Positions 32,378 through 44,281 are shown, counted from the first letter of the stretch. The stretch is DNA of 64,000 nucleotides from Myxococcales bacterium (GCA_029880325.1 JAOUOP010000012.1:81124-145123); one strand, 5' to 3'. Notes: generated from the sequence alone by a model not told the origin. Program-made: numbers and translations.

Positions 32378-33463
32378 ATGGCGCTCGCCTCCGGGGATCG
32401 CGCTGCGACGCTGTCGGCGCTCTGTTGCTGGCTTTTGGCCTGCGAGCCGGCTGCAGCGCCGGCGGCGGCCGGGCGCGAGCTCGAGCCGCGGATCCCCGGC
32501 GCGGCGGCGAGCGCGGACGAGCCGTTGAGCGCGGCGGCCGAGCCCGCAGCCCAGGCGACCCCGGGTGAGGCATCCGTCGAGCCGCAGCCGCCGGTTTTTG
32601 CCGGAACCGACTACGCTCAGGATTGGCTGCTGTCGCGCCTGGCCGTGGTGGGCGTGCAGAGCTTTCAGGCGGTGGGCTCGACCTCGACGGTCTTTCGCGC
32701 CCAGCTCGACAGCGCCATCGACGGCGCCTTCAAGTCCGTGACCTCGGAGCGACCCCTGGGGCCCACGGCCGAGGTCGCCGCCTACCGTCTGGCCCGCTGC
32801 CTGCACCTGGACAACGTGCCGCCGGCCATCTCCCGCAGCATTCCCGTCGCGTTGATCGAGGCTCGCCTGCATCCCGACGACGTGCGTGACTGGTCGGCGA
32901 TTCGCGCGCGCATGGACGTGGACGAGGCCGGCAGTGTGCGCGGCGCCATGATCTACTGGGTCACCGACCTCAGCGAGGTGGGGCTCGACTCGCTTGAGAC
33001 CCGGCAGCGCGCGGAGAGCTGGCTGCGCCGTTTCGGCGAAGTGCCCCCCGAGCGGCGCAGCTTTGCAGCTTCCTACAGCACCATGCTGGCCTTCGATTAT
33101 CTCATAGGCAACTTCGATCGCTTCAGCGGCGGCAACGCCCGCGGCAACCCCGAGCGCACGCGCCTCTACATGCGCGATCACGACCTGGCTTTCCCCGCCC
33201 GTATCGAGCCCGGGCGCCATCGGGCCTTGCTCGATCGCGTGTTGCGCGTCGAGCGTTTTTCGGCGCACTTCTACGCACAGCTTGCGGCCCTGCGCCGCGA
33301 GGACTTCGAGCGTGAGCTGCGAAAGGACCCGGCCGGCCGCGAGGGGCGGCTGCTCAGCGAGGCCCAGTTCGATGGCGTTTTCGATCGGCGCGAGGCCCTG
33401 CTGTCGCACATCGAAGCCCTGATGCGCGAGCGCGGCAAGTACGCGGTGCTGTACTTTCCCTGA
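32378..33463 (+). CDS. lipoprotein with a kinase-fold-like domain (FAM20C/PI4K-like)
   Basis: Protein of 361 residues. A lipoprotein signal (LSALCCWLLACEP) and an Ala/Pro linker precede a domain with STSTVFRAQLDSAIDGAFKS (like the nucleotide-binding beta hairpin with Lys), EVAAYRLARCLHLDNVPPAI, LIGNFDRFSGGN and LYMRDHDLAFP. The N-F-D-R..G-N followed by D-H-D pattern is that of secreted FAM20C-type and related PI3/4-kinase-like enzymes, with catalytic and metal-binding Asp. As a lipoprotein it would be extracytoplasmic. Catalytic activity and substrate are unknown; a divergent non-kinase use is possible. Confidence 0.55.
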   Translation: MALASGDRAATLSALCCWLLACEPAAAPAAAGRELEPRIPGAAASADEPLSAAAEPAAQATPGEASVEPQPPVFAGTDYAQDWLLSRLAVVGVQSFQAVGSTSTVFRAQLDSAIDGAFKSVTSERPLGPTAEVAAYRLARCLHLDNVPPAISRSIPVALIEARLHPDDVRDWSAIRARMDVDEAGSVRGAMIYWVTDLSEVGLDSLETRQRAESWLRRFGEVPPERRSFAASYSTMLAFDYLIGNFDRFSGGNARGNPERTRLYMRDHDLAFPARIEPGRHRALLDRVLRVERFSAHFYAQLAALRREDFERELRKDPAGREGRLLSEAQFDGVFDRREALLSHIEALMRERGKYAVLYFP

Positions 33464-33467
33464 GCGG

Positions 33468-35030
<1,563 letters not shown>

Positions 35031-35204
35031 CCCGCGGGCGGGGCCCCATGGGCCGTCGCCTGCGCAAAAGGATAGCTGACCGTGCTGGGTGAGTCGCGCC
35101 CCTGGCGAGCGCTGGGCAAGCCCGGCGTAGACGCACCCAGGCGCTACCCGCCGACCGTCGGGCGGCGAGAAGCGCGCGTAATTACTGCAATTTTTGGAGC
35201 GCCG

Positions 35205-37292
35205 CTAGCGCTTGGCCTCTTCGCGGGCCTTCACTTCTTCCTTGACCTGCTCCACGATGTTGCGCGGGCAGGGGGCGTAGTGGCTGAACTCCATGGTGTA
35301 CTGGCCGCGGCCCGAGGTGGCCGAGCGCAGGTCGCCGATGTAGCCGAACATCTCGCCCAGGGGCGCCTCGGCCTTGATGTGGATGTTGGTCGGGCCCTTG
35401 TCCTGGCTCTTGATCATGCCGCGGCGGCGGTTGAGGTCGCCGATGACGTCGCCCACGTTGGCTTCGGGCACGAAGACGTCGACGCGCATGATCGGCTCCA
35501 GCAGCTGGGGGCCGGCCTTGGGCATGCTCTGGCGGAAGGCGGCCTTGGCGGCGGTCTCGAAGGCGATCTGGGAGGAGTCGACCGGGTGGAAGCCGCCGTC
35601 GTTCAGGGTGACCTTGACGTCGAGCAGGGGGAAGCCGACCAGCGGTCCCTTGTCCATCATCACCTTGAAGCCCTTTTCGACCGAGGGGATGAACTCCTTG
35701 GGCACGTTGCCGCCGACCACCTTGGACTCGAACTCGAAGCCGGAGCCGGATTCGAGGGGCTCGATGGTGTACTCGATCTTGGCGAACTGACCGGAGCCGC
35801 CGGTCTGCTTCTTATGGGTGTAGTTGTCCTGGACCATCTGGGTGATGGTCTCGCGGTAGGCGACCTGGGGCTTGCCGGCTTCCACCGAGACGCCGTGGGT
35901 GCGGCGCAGGATGTCGATCTTGATGTCCAGGTGCAGCTCGCCCATGCCCTGCAGCACGGTCTCGCCCGACTCCTCGTCGACGCTGGCGTGGAAGGAGGGG
36001 TCCTCGGCGATCATCTTGCCCAGGGCCACGCCGAGCTTTTCGCCGTTGGCCTTGTCCTTGGGCACCACGGCCACGGAGATGACCGGGTCGGGAAAGACCA
36101 TGGGCTCCAGGGTGGCCGGGTTTTTGGGATCGCAAAGGGTATGACCGGTCTGCACGTTCTTGAGACCCACCAGCGCCACGATGTCGCCGGCTTCGGCCTC
36201 GTCGATCATGGTGCGGTCGTTGGCGTGCATCTCCACCATGCGGCCGACGCGCTCGGTCTTGCCGGTGAAGGTATTGAGCACGGCGGTGCCCTTGGTCAGC
36301 TTGCCCGAGTAGATGCGGGTGAAGGTGAGGCTGCCGAAGCGATCGTCCATGATCTTGAAGGCCAGGGCGCGCAGCGGGCCTTCAGGGTCGACGATGGCGA
36401 AGTTGCCGGTCTCGTTGCCTTCGAGGTCGACCTCGGGCTGGGGCGGAACCTCGGTGGGGTTGGGCAGGTAGTCGACGACGGCGTCGAGGATCTGCTGCAC
36501 GCCCTTGTTCTTGAACGAGGAGCCGCAGTAGGTGGGGAAGAAGCTGAGGGCGATGGTGCCCTTGCGGATGCAGCGCTTGAGCGTGGCCAGGTCGGGCTCT
36601 TCGCCGTCCAGGTAGCGCTCCATGACATCGTCGTCCTGCTCGATGGCGGTCTCGACCAGCTCTTCGCGGTACTTGTCGACCTTCTCCTTCATGTCTTCGG
36701 GGACTTCCTTGACCTCGAAGTTCTCCGGCTTGCCCGAGTCATCCCAGACGTAGGCCTTGCGCTCGAGCAGGTCGACCACGCCCACGAAGTCGGCCTCGGT
36801 GCCGATCGGCAGCACCATGACCAGGGGTTTGGCGCCCAGGACGTTTTTGACCTGGTCGACGACGCGGTAGAAGTCGGCGCCGAGGCGGTCGAGCTTGTTG
36901 ACGTAGATGATGCGGGCGACCTTGGAGTCGTTGGCGTAGCGCCAGTTGGTCTCCGATTGGGGCTCGACGCCGCCGGAGCCACAGAAAACGCCGACGCCGC
37001 CGTCGAGCACCTTCAGCGAGCGGTAGACCTCGATGGTGAAGTCCACGTGCCCGGGGGTGTCGATGATGTTGAAGCGGTGGTCCTTCCAGAAGCAGGTCGT
37101 GGCCGCCGACTGGATGGTGATGCCGCGCTCCTGCTCCTGTTCCATGAAATCGGTGGTGGCGTCGCCGTCGTGGACCTCACCGATTTTGTGGATTTTGCCG
37201 GTAAGCTTGAGTATCCGTTCAGTGGTCGTCGTCTTGCCGGCGTCCACGTGGGCGAAAATCCCAATATTTCGGGCTTTGGAGAGGTCCTTCAT
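35205..37292 (-). CDS. fusA: translation elongation factor G
   Basis: Protein of 695 residues with G-domain motifs [12 protein letters not shown] (P-loop), the [15 protein letters not shown] switch [17 protein letters not shown], and the EF-G domains II to V ([16 protein letters not shown] near the end). ATG 37292 has AAGGAAG upstream. It drives GTP-dependent translocation on the ribosome. It is not in an rpsL-rpsG-tuf cluster here, so it may be a second EF-G; I cannot tell from the window whether it is the main copy. Confidence 0.92.
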   Translation of the reverse strand: MKDLSKARNIGIFAHVDAGKTTTTERILKLTGKIHKIGEVHDGDATTDFMEQEQERGITIQSAATTCFWKDHRFNIIDTPGHVDFTIEVYRSLKVLDGGVGVFCGSGGVEPQSETNWRYANDSKVARIIYVNKLDRLGADFYRVVDQVKNVLGAKPLVMVLPIGTEADFVGVVDLLERKAYVWDDSGKPENFEVKEVPEDMKEKVDKYREELVETAIEQDDDVMERYLDGEEPDLATLKRCIRKGTIALSFFPTYCGSSFKNKGVQQILDAVVDYLPNPTEVPPQPEVDLEGNETGNFAIVDPEGPLRALAFKIMDDRFGSLTFTRIYSGKLTKGTAVLNTFTGKTERVGRMVEMHANDRTMIDEAEAGDIVALVGLKNVQTGHTLCDPKNPATLEPMVFPDPVISVAVVPKDKANGEKLGVALGKMIAEDPSFHASVDEESGETVLQGMGELHLDIKIDILRRTHGVSVEAGKPQVAYRETITQMVQDNYTHKKQTGGSGQFAKIEYTIEPLESGSGFEFESKVVGGNVPKEFIPSVEKGFKVMMDKGPLVGFPLLDVKVTLNDGGFHPVDSSQIAFETAAKAAFRQSMPKAGPQLLEPIMRVDVFVPEANVGDVIGDLNRRRGMIKSQDKGPTNIHIKAEAPLGEMFGYIGDLRSATSGRGQYTMEFSHYAPCPRNIVEQVKEEVKAREEAKR

Positions 37293-37863
37293 CGCGGCTT
37301 GCTTCCTTAACGGCGCCCACGCGGGGCTGGAATAATCCGCGACTGCTACCATTAAGTGCTGCGAAGGCAAGTCTCGAGTTTCTCCTTGGTGCCGCTGGGG
37401 GGCAGAGAGGTGGCACTTTCGGCCCTGTGCCGGAAAATTCCCGCCGCGGTCACAGATGCGTTGGACCCGCGCATTAAGCGTGTAGAAGCTGCTGGCCACG
37501 ACCCATCTCCTCCCGCTCGAACTCGGGAATCCGGAGGCACCGTGGCCGGGGGCGAGTCGTGCGGGTGCCGGACGCTGGGGCCGTTTGCCCGCGCATCCCC
37601 ATGCGATCGGGAGAGAGCCAATGACCAATTTGGAGACTCGATTGGAGCCCCGCATGGAGACCAAAGACGAGCAGGACCTGGAGCCGGTGTTTTCCTGAGG
37701 GGAAATCTGGAGTCTCCTCCCGGGGGGATGGGGGCGGTGCGTGAAGCCGGTGTCGACCGGGGTCTGCGCGGGGCTATGGCGCCGTGGCAGGCCCCGGTCG
37801 GCGTCGTTTCGATCAAAAACCTGTTCCCTTGCCAGCCCCGATGGCGAACGGTAGTCCTTGCGC
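37293..37863. other. 571-base region between fusA and the DUF2797 gene
   Basis: This divergent region should hold the fusA promoter on the minus strand. Apart from the 25-codon frame described separately, I see no convincing gene. Frames of 150 or more codons on either strand have shadow-like, Pro/Arg-rich translations. Confidence 0.4.
37621..37698 (+). CDS. 25-residue small ORF with strong ribosome-binding site
   Basis: ATG 37621 is preceded by GGGAGAGAGCCA and the frame of 25 residues (MTNLETRL...EPVFS) ends at TGA 37696. The peptide is Glu/Leu-rich and acidic, without a membrane segment. The sequence GGAGACT (37632-37638) is the reverse complement of AGTCTCC (37711-37717), so a hairpin could form across the end. 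It may be a leader or regulatory peptide, or a small free protein. Not recognised. Confidence 0.45.
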   Translation: MTNLETRLEPRMETKDEQDLEPVFS

Positions 37864-38673
37864 GTGTCCATCGAAGGCCCTTTGCGCAAGATGGCGACCA
37901 CCTTTGCCGAGCCGGTGCGCTACGAGCTGCCGGTCGGGGAGGCGTCGCTGCCGCTCAACCCACTGCTCGGCAAGCGACTGCGTCTGCGCTTTCTTGCGCG
38001 CATCAGCTGCATCGCCTGCGGTCGCGCCACCAAGAAGAGCTTCAATCAGGGCTATTGCTTTCCGTGCATGCGCTCGCTGCCGGAAACCGATGCCTGCATG
38101 GTGCGCCCCGAGACCTGTCACTTCGCCGAGGGCACCTGCCGCGACGCCGAGTGGGGGCGCACCCACTGCATTCGCCCGCACACGGTCTACCTGGCCAATA
38201 GCTCGGGCCTGAAGGTCGGCATCACCCGGGGTGAAGACCCCCGGGGGCGCTGGATCGACCAGGGCGCGCGCCAGGGGCTGGGGATTCGGCTGGTTGACGA
38301 CCGACTGCAGGCGGGGCTGGTCGAGGTGGCGCTCAAGGGTTACGTCAACGACAGGACCAACTGGCGCGCCATGCTCAAGGGTGAGCCCGAGGCGGTCGAC
38401 CTGCCGGCCGCACGCGAGCGCTTGCTCGAGCAATTCGCTGCCGGCCACCCGGGTCAGGTTCTGTCCGGTGCTGGGCTCGAGGGTGGCGAGGTGGTCGAAC
38501 TCCACTATCCCGTGCTGGCCTATCCGCAGAAGATCCGGAGCCACAACTTCGACAAGGAGCCGCTGCTCGAGGGCGTGCTCCAGGGCATCAAGGGCCAGTA
38601 CCTGATCGTGGACCAGACGGTGATCAACGTGCGCAAGTTCGCTGGCTATCACGTGGCGCTCGAGCACGACTGA
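37864..38673 (+). CDS. DUF2797 protein
   Basis: Protein of about 269 residues. It has the family's cysteine-rich N-terminal module: [24 protein letters not shown], then [23 protein letters not shown] and [14 protein letters not shown]. Paired C-x-x-C and C-H sites suggest zinc binding. [21 protein letters not shown] follows, a GIY-YIG-like reading ([14 protein letters not shown]) that has been noted for this family. DUF2797 function is unknown. The start is set at GTG 37864 because family members begin near a 'YEGPLRKM' segment, found here as [12 protein letters not shown] 37858 is an alternative. Confidence 0.85.
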   Translation: MSIEGPLRKMATTFAEPVRYELPVGEASLPLNPLLGKRLRLRFLARISCIACGRATKKSFNQGYCFPCMRSLPETDACMVRPETCHFAEGTCRDAEWGRTHCIRPHTVYLANSSGLKVGITRGEDPRGRWIDQGARQGLGIRLVDDRLQAGLVEVALKGYVNDRTNWRAMLKGEPEAVDLPAARERLLEQFAAGHPGQVLSGAGLEGGEVVELHYPVLAYPQKIRSHNFDKEPLLEGVLQGIKGQYLIVDQTVINVRKFAGYHVALEHD

Positions 38674-38764
38674 GGCGCGCGGGCCCAAGATGCTTGCCAG
38701 GTCCGTGCGATCGGTACAGGCTTAGCGGGTGCTGCGGGGCGAGCGTGAAGCCTGGGGGCGTGAG

Positions 38765-39379
38765 ATGAGGCGTGGCGATGGCCGCGGCCGGGTGCCGTCG
38801 CGCGCCAAGGGCGTGCTGCTCGCGATGCTCGTGCTCGCGCTGGCTGGCTGTGATGACGATATCAGCGGTGCCACCGCTTTCGGCGATCCGGGATCCTTGT
38901 TCGCCGACACCGGCTTCCAGGACAGCGCCGCATCGTTGACCTGCGGCAACGGTCGCCTCGAGCAAAATGAGCAATGCGATCCGAGGCTGCTGTTCATGGA
39001 AACTTGCCAGTCGCTGGGCCTTGCGCCGGGGCAGCTGTTGTGCGGTGGCGACTGCAGGTTTGATTTTCGGCAGTGCGGCCAGGCCATCAGCGTCGAAGCG
39101 CCGGGCTGTCCTGCCGATCCGGCGCGCGCCGAGGGGCTTGCGTGCGCCGCGCCGGGGCGGCTGTGCAGCTACGGCGACAGCTGCGGTAGCGTGGCCTGCG
39201 AATGTCTGGTGGAGCAGGTCGTGGTGCCGGACGAGGATGCGGGCAGCACCGACGACGACGCGGGGTTGGACCCCCTGTCGGATCCCGAGGCCGAGGACGC
39301 GGGATGGTCGTCGTCGATTTCGAACCCGCCCACCATGCGGCTGCGCTGGCGTTGCTTCATCGAGCCCTGCGGCCCGTGA
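38765..39379 (+). CDS. Cys-rich lipoprotein
   Basis: Protein of 204 residues. A lipoprotein signal (LLAMLVLALAGCDD) is followed by a disordered segment and then CGNGRLEQNEQCDPRL, the core of the myxobacterial cysteine-rich repeat. The later cysteines (CQSL..CGGDCRFDFRQC; PGCPAD..CAAPGRLCSYGDSCGSVACEC) are probably paired as disulfides. It ends in an acidic Asp-rich stretch and SISNPPTM. The role is unknown; cell-surface location is inferred. ATG 38765 gives the best signal. Confidence 0.75.
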   Translation: MRRGDGRGRVPSRAKGVLLAMLVLALAGCDDDISGATAFGDPGSLFADTGFQDSAASLTCGNGRLEQNEQCDPRLLFMETCQSLGLAPGQLLCGGDCRFDFRQCGQAISVEAPGCPADPARAEGLACAAPGRLCSYGDSCGSVACECLVEQVVVPDEDAGSTDDDAGLDPLSDPEAEDAGWSSSISNPPTMRLRWRCFIEPCGP

Positions 39380-39392
39380 AGCGGAGCGAAAG

Positions 39393-42300
39393 TTATCTGC
39401 GCTCCACCAGCGGCTCGCCCTCGGGCCGGCACAGCCATAGCGTCAGCAGGGCATCGAAGTCGTCGCAGTGCACGGCGTTGTCGCGGTAGTCGCAGCGGAA
39501 GGGCGGTGGCACCGGGGCGCCGTCGCCGCTCCGGGGCTCGCAGACGACGCTGAGCTCGAAGAGGTCGCGGTCACCCTTGGCGCGAAAGACGATGTCGGCA
39601 CCGCGGCGCTTGCGCGCCTTGGCCGAGGCTAGCACCTGGAAGCGCGGCGCGATGCGCTGGCGGTCGCCGAAGCTCATGCTGCCCCGCTGCAGCGTGAACT
39701 CGTCGCCGCGAAAGAGCACGCGGCCCTCGACCACCTTCAGCTCGCCGAGCAGGCCGAAGCGCTGGTCGGTGCCCACCAGCTCGAAGCCGTCGTTGGAGCT
39801 GAAGCTGGCGTCGATGGCGTCGTTGCGGATGCGGATCGGCTGCAGGTCGCGCAGCCTCAGGGCCATGCTGAAGCGGTCGCGCCCGGGGTCGTAGCTGCCC
39901 TGCTCGCGCGCCTCGCGGTCGTTGATGGCGATCAGGGCTTCGGGGATCTGGATGTGGCGGGCGTAGAGCAGCTTCGACAGCGCGATCTCGCCCTGCCAGT
40001 GGGGCAGGCCCTGGCCCTGCCACTCGATGGTGGTGTCGGCGTCGAGGGCCAGCTCGAAGCGCGGCTGGGGCTCGAGCACGAGATCGCGGCCCGTGAGCTT
40101 CAGGGCATAGCGCGCGATGGCGCCGCCCTCGAACTCGAAGCGGCCCGAAAGCTCCAGGCGCCCGCCGCCGAGCTCGCCCTCCAGCGCTTCGAGCACCAGC
40201 GCCTGGCCGTCGAAGCGAAGCTCGCCGCGGACCTTGCGCACGGGGAGGCCGCCCGGGTCGACCGTCACCAGCGCCTCGCGCGGGTGCAGCGTGGCGCGCA
40301 GGCCGCGCTCGGTGTCCATGGTGAAGGCCACGTCGATGTCGCCGTAGGCGCTGTCGACAAAGGGCGACAGGCCCGCCAATAGACTCGCCGCCAGCATGCC
40401 CTCACCGCGAAGCTGGGGGCCGTCGGTGGTCGTCAGGGTGCCCTGCAGCGTCAGCTTGGCGCGCTCGCCCAGGAGCGGCAGTTCGCCCAGTTCGATGCGG
40501 CCGTCGCGCAGGGCGAGCTTTGCGGGTTCGACCGTATCCAGCCTGGCGGCCGCGTAGCGCAGCTCGAGGGCCTCGAGCGTCAGCTGCCCCTGCAGGCTCT
40601 CGGGGCGGCCGAGTTCGCCCGCCTGCAGCGCCAGGGCCAGACTCGCCCGGGCGCCGCCGTGACGGCCGTCGAAGGGTGCTGGTAGCCAGGGTGAGAGATC
40701 CAGCTCGCGCACCACGATGCGCCCGGCGACGTCGCTGCGGTCGCCGCTACCGACCATCAGGTCGAGCTCCAGGCGCTTGCCCAGGCCCTCGCCGCAGACG
40801 AGCCACGCCCGCTCGAACGGTGCCCGCTCCAGCGCCGCGCTCGCCACAGGGCAGCGCTCGGTCGCGCCCGGGGGGGCCTGGCGCGAGGCCAGTGTCGCCC
40901 GCAGGTTCGCCTGGCCCAGGGATTGTCCCGCCGCGCGCACGGCGCCGAGCTTCATGCGCAATCGGCCCGTGGGTTGCTTGCGATCGCCCCCCAGCTCGCC
41001 ATCGCCGTCGAGGCTGCCGCCTTCGAGCCCGTACACACCCGCAAGTGGCAGGTGCCTGACGCGCACGGAAAGCGCCCGCGCACCGCCGGGGCCCAGGGTG
41101 CCCGAGAGCGAGGCCCGCCCGCCGCCCCGCGAAAGCGTCAGGGCCGAGAGCTTCAGCCCCTCGGGGCCCCGGCGCTTGCCAGCGCTGCGCGGCCCGCGAC
41201 CCCTGTGCAAGCTGGCTTTGAGTTCCACGGCGTCGAAGTCGATGGCTGCGAGCCGGGCGTTGCCGCCCTTGAGGTCGAGTTCGGCGCGCAGGGCTTCGGT
41301 GTCGAGCGAGACCTGGACGGAGCCGTCCAGCTCGGCCTCGAGTGCGCCCAAACCGCTATCGTCTTCGAGTCCGAGCAGGGCCACGAGTGCGGCTGGGCGG
41401 GTGCGTTGCAGCTTCAGGGCGGCATCCAGCGAAAGCGCGCCCTGCGGCCAGCGCAGGTCGAGGGGGCGCTCGCTGCGCAGCCGGATGCCCTGACCCTCGG
41501 CCTCGAGCTGCGATAGCTGTGGTCCGCCTTCGGCGTCGACGATGAGCTGGGCGCTGGCGCGCCGGAAACGCTGGGACCCGAGCTGCAGACCGACGGGGAA
41601 GCTCAACTGCAGGTCTTCGACGGTCGCGCCCGCATCCATCAGGGCTGCGCGGCCCGCGAGCTCCAGGGTCGGGATGCTTAACTCAGAGATTGTTTTTCCG
41701 TCGGCCGTGACGAGCGTCGGCTTGGTCAGCGAGATCTCGAGCGGGCCGGCCATGGCAGCCGATGCTTGGTCGCGGCCCAGTCGCCACTGACCGTCGAGTC
41801 GCCCGCGCAGGGGCAGGGCCGGCCACGACAGCAGCTCGGCGACGGCCCCGAGGTCGGCCTCCTCGAAACGCAGCGTGACCTCGGTGTTTTCGGCGGGTGG
41901 CTGCTCGAACGCCCCGAGCGGGCCCTCGAAGTGGACCTTGCCGGCTTCGGCGGACAGCTCCAGCTCGCCCTGCACGCCTGCTGTGCCCAGGGCCCGAAGC
42001 GATAGACGCTCACCCAGCGTGCGTTGCTGCAGGCGAGGGGCTTCGACTTCGAGTCGGAGGTCGGTGCCGCTCGCGGCTCCGGCGCCAAGCGCCAGGCTGC
42101 CGCGCGCCTCGGCCTGGCCATCGAGCGCCGGCCAGTGGCTGGCCTGGGGCCATAGGGCTCGGAGTTCCGACAGCGGAAAGCTGGCGCGCCCCTCGGCCTC
42201 GAAGCCCTGGCCCAGCGGTCGCGGAAGCGAAAGTCGCGAAAGCTCGGCGCTGGCCTCCTCGCCCTGGGCCAGCAAGCGCTCGAAGCGCAGGGCTTCGGCG

Positions 42301-42878
42301 TCCAGGCGTCCGCGGCTCTCGAAGGCCGACAGGCGGTGGCTGTATTCGCCGTGGGTCAAGACCAGCTTCGCTCCTTCGATCTCGAAGTCGAAGCTGGCGT
42401 CGTCCGAGCGCCGGAGCTTCAGCGCCTTGGCTTGCAGCTGCAGCCGGCCGGAGTCGAGTTCAATCGCCCAGCGTGTGTCGTGTGCGGTCAGCTCGATGGG
42501 GGCCTTTGTGTCAGCGCCCGTGTCGAGCAAAGAGGCTGCAGCCTGCTCGCGCCCATCCAGGGTGACCTCCCCGCCGCGCAGCTCGATGCGTTCGAGCTGG
42601 AGCAGGCGCTCGCCCTCACCGGCGCTGAGGGTCAACTCGGCGTTGCGCAGCAGCGGGCTGCCGTCGCGGGCGTCGACCTCCACGCCCGCGGCGACGATGG
42701 CGCGGCGCTCGAGCTGCAACTCCGCGCGTTTGACGCGCACGGGCAGACCCAGCCGCTGGCTGAGCTGGCGGGCAACCTCAGGGCCGAGATCGGTGAGCTT
42801 GGGCGCCGCGTCGCGCTCGCAGGCGAGCAGCAGCAGCAGACAGCTTGCCAGCAGTGCAATCGGTCGCAGGGCGAGCAT
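39393..42878 (-). CDS. TamB-like translocation and assembly module protein, lipoprotein-type N-terminus
   Basis: Protein of 1161 residues. The start at 42878 gives a signal ending LLASCLLLLLACERD, a lipobox rather than the usual single anchor helix. The long middle is repetitive beta-strand sequence (AsmA/TamB-type groove) with alternating hydrophobic and polar residues. The C-terminal TamB domain shows GLLGELKVVEGRVLFRGDEF, LQRGSMSFGDRQRIAPRFQVLA. TamB-like proteins span the periplasm and help move phospholipid or assemble outer-membrane proteins. No TamA/BamA partner is adjacent. The start codon has no clear ribosome-binding site. Confidence 0.85.
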   Translation of the reverse strand: MLALRPIALLASCLLLLLACERDAAPKLTDLGPEVARQLSQRLGLPVRVKRAELQLERRAIVAAGVEVDARDGSPLLRNAELTLSAGEGERLLQLERIELRGGEVTLDGREQAAASLLDTGADTKAPIELTAHDTRWAIELDSGRLQLQAKALKLRRSDDASFDFEIEGAKLVLTHGEYSHRLSAFESRGRLDAEALRFERLLAQGEEASAELSRLSLPRPLGQGFEAEGRASFPLSELRALWPQASHWPALDGQAEARGSLALGAGAASGTDLRLEVEAPRLQQRTLGERLSLRALGTAGVQGELELSAEAGKVHFEGPLGAFEQPPAENTEVTLRFEEADLGAVAELLSWPALPLRGRLDGQWRLGRDQASAAMAGPLEISLTKPTLVTADGKTISELSIPTLELAGRAALMDAGATVEDLQLSFPVGLQLGSQRFRRASAQLIVDAEGGPQLSQLEAEGQGIRLRSERPLDLRWPQGALSLDAALKLQRTRPAALVALLGLEDDSGLGALEAELDGSVQVSLDTEALRAELDLKGGNARLAAIDFDAVELKASLHRGRGPRSAGKRRGPEGLKLSALTLSRGGGRASLSGTLGPGGARALSVRVRHLPLAGVYGLEGGSLDGDGELGGDRKQPTGRLRMKLGAVRAAGQSLGQANLRATLASRQAPPGATERCPVASAALERAPFERAWLVCGEGLGKRLELDLMVGSGDRSDVAGRIVVRELDLSPWLPAPFDGRHGGARASLALALQAGELGRPESLQGQLTLEALELRYAAARLDTVEPAKLALRDGRIELGELPLLGERAKLTLQGTLTTTDGPQLRGEGMLAASLLAGLSPFVDSAYGDIDVAFTMDTERGLRATLHPREALVTVDPGGLPVRKVRGELRFDGQALVLEALEGELGGGRLELSGRFEFEGGAIARYALKLTGRDLVLEPQPRFELALDADTTIEWQGQGLPHWQGEIALSKLLYARHIQIPEALIAINDREAREQGSYDPGRDRFSMALRLRDLQPIRIRNDAIDASFSSNDGFELVGTDQRFGLLGELKVVEGRVLFRGDEFTLQRGSMSFGDRQRIAPRFQVLASAKARKRRGADIVFRAKGDRDLFELSVVCEPRSGDGAPVPPPFRCDYRDNAVHCDDFDALLTLWLCRPEGEPLVERR

Positions 42879-42983
42879 GGGGGGAGTCGTTACGGCACGG
42901 GGCCCACGGCCGCGGCTGCGACCCTGGGGCGATCCCGGTGTACGAACCTTCCCGGGCAGCGTCAAATCGCGGCCCCGGGCCGC

Positions 42984-44138
42984 TCATGGCGGCGCTGCGG
43001 TGGGAGCCGTGGCGGGCTCCGCTGGGGCGGTTTCCGTGGGTGAATTGGCCGGTGTTTCGGGGGTATCCGGCGGGGCCTGGGACGGTGGCTCTGCGGGGGC
43101 GGTCCCGTCGCTGGATGGGGCTACCACTGCATCGCCGGGGGGGCCGCCCGGGTCGTCACCAGAGGGGGCTGCGGGGGTGGTTACCGGGGCTTGCGGAGTC
43201 GGCGCGGGCTCGGGGGCAGGCGCGTTCACGGGACAGGCGGGACAGGCGGGACAGGCCGGGCACGGCGGCGCCTTGGCTTTTTCTTCGCGCTCGTCGATGA
43301 CGCGGTAGATCAGCGTAAACAGCGTGGCGGTGTCGGTCGAGCGCGTGCCGGCCACCGGAACGTTGTCGAACTTCAGGGTGAATTTCACTTCCAGTTGAAA
43401 TCCTCCGCCGATGCGCGAGCGCAGGGCGTTGTCGAAGTTCAGGCGTAGATCCTCGCTCTGCTCGACATTGAGAAGCGCTTCGAGGCCGCCCACGTACGTG
43501 AGGGCTTCATTGAGCTGGTTGTCGTAGCCGAGAAAGCCGCGCGCCGAGTGCACCACCTGCTCGCCGGGTAGCACGGTGCCGGTCTCGGGGTCGAGCAGGG
43601 GATCGGGATCGAAGTTGTCGCGCGTCTGGTCGTAGCCTACCTCGCCCCAGAGGCGGTGTTTGTCGGCGCGCAGCAGGTAGCGCAGGTAACCGAGCTGGCC
43701 CTGCACGCGCGAGTCGAGGCCCGCGAACTGATCCCAGCGAAAGGCCAGGGCGGCGAAGACCGCGTCCATCTGTGTGAAGAAGAAGTCGTAGCGCAGCTTG
43801 CTGTTGAAGTTGCGAACGGTGTCCTGGTAGGCGTCGGTGTTGTCGTCTTTGATGTCGGCCTGACCGTAGGCAAAGGCCGCGTCGGCACCGAGTGCGCTCG
43901 GGCCGCGCGTCAGGCGCAGGGTGCCGCCGGCGTTGAGCTGCCAGCTCTCGGTATTGCCCGTGTTGAGCGAGCCGCCCAGGGAGAGGTCGAGGCGGGTCTC
44001 GTCCAGGTCCGGGGCCTTTTCGAGACCGTGTTCGGTGTGTTGCTCGATGGCGGCGGGCTGAGCCGTGGCCGAAGCGCTGGCGAGCGCTGTCCACAGCACG
44101 ATCGCCGTGTTGGTGAATTTGGGAGTTCGACGCTGCAC
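42984..44138 (-). CDS. DUF481 outer-membrane protein with CPAC repeats and Pro-rich tail
   Basis: Protein of 384 residues. A signal peptide (ALASASATAQPA) is followed by a DUF481-like beta-barrel: LDLSLGGSLNTGNTES, LTRGPSALGADAAFAYGQ, FFFTQMDAVFAALAFRWDQF, LLRADKHRLWGEVGYDQTRDNFDP, ending near EVKFTLKFDNVPVAGTRSTDTATLFTLIYRVID. Then PPCPACPACPACPV, a run of CPA units, and a tail of about 80 residues rich in Pro/Ala/Thr. It may be a porin or salt-responsive barrel with an exposed tail. The start at 44138 is taken from the signal peptide. Confidence 0.8.
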   Translation of the reverse strand: MQRRTPKFTNTAIVLWTALASASATAQPAAIEQHTEHGLEKAPDLDETRLDLSLGGSLNTGNTESWQLNAGGTLRLTRGPSALGADAAFAYGQADIKDDNTDAYQDTVRNFNSKLRYDFFFTQMDAVFAALAFRWDQFAGLDSRVQGQLGYLRYLLRADKHRLWGEVGYDQTRDNFDPDPLLDPETGTVLPGEQVVHSARGFLGYDNQLNEALTYVGGLEALLNVEQSEDLRLNFDNALRSRIGGGFQLEVKFTLKFDNVPVAGTRSTDTATLFTLIYRVIDEREEKAKAPPCPACPACPACPVNAPAPEPAPTPQAPVTTPAAPSGDDPGGPPGDAVVAPSSDGTAPAEPPSQAPPDTPETPANSPTETAPAEPATAPTAAPP

Positions 44139-44281
44139 GGGCGCACGCTAGAAAGCTGCCGCGTCGGTCGTCAAGGCGGTTGCGCGGTGTCGCTCGCCGA
44201 CGCCATCTCGAGCTGGTATCGTCCCGCCCCCGCCCGCTGTCATTGGGTTGACGTTGCGCTGGGCGGCTGGAGAGTGAGGCC

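Noticed and set aside
35082..37310. 742-codon plus-strand frame opposite fusA
   Set aside because: It is an antisense shadow of EF-G; the EF-G motifs on the minus strand are unmistakable.
37352..37816. 154-codon minus-strand frame upstream of fusA
   Set aside because: Pro/Ser/Arg-rich translation, no ribosome-binding site and no motif.
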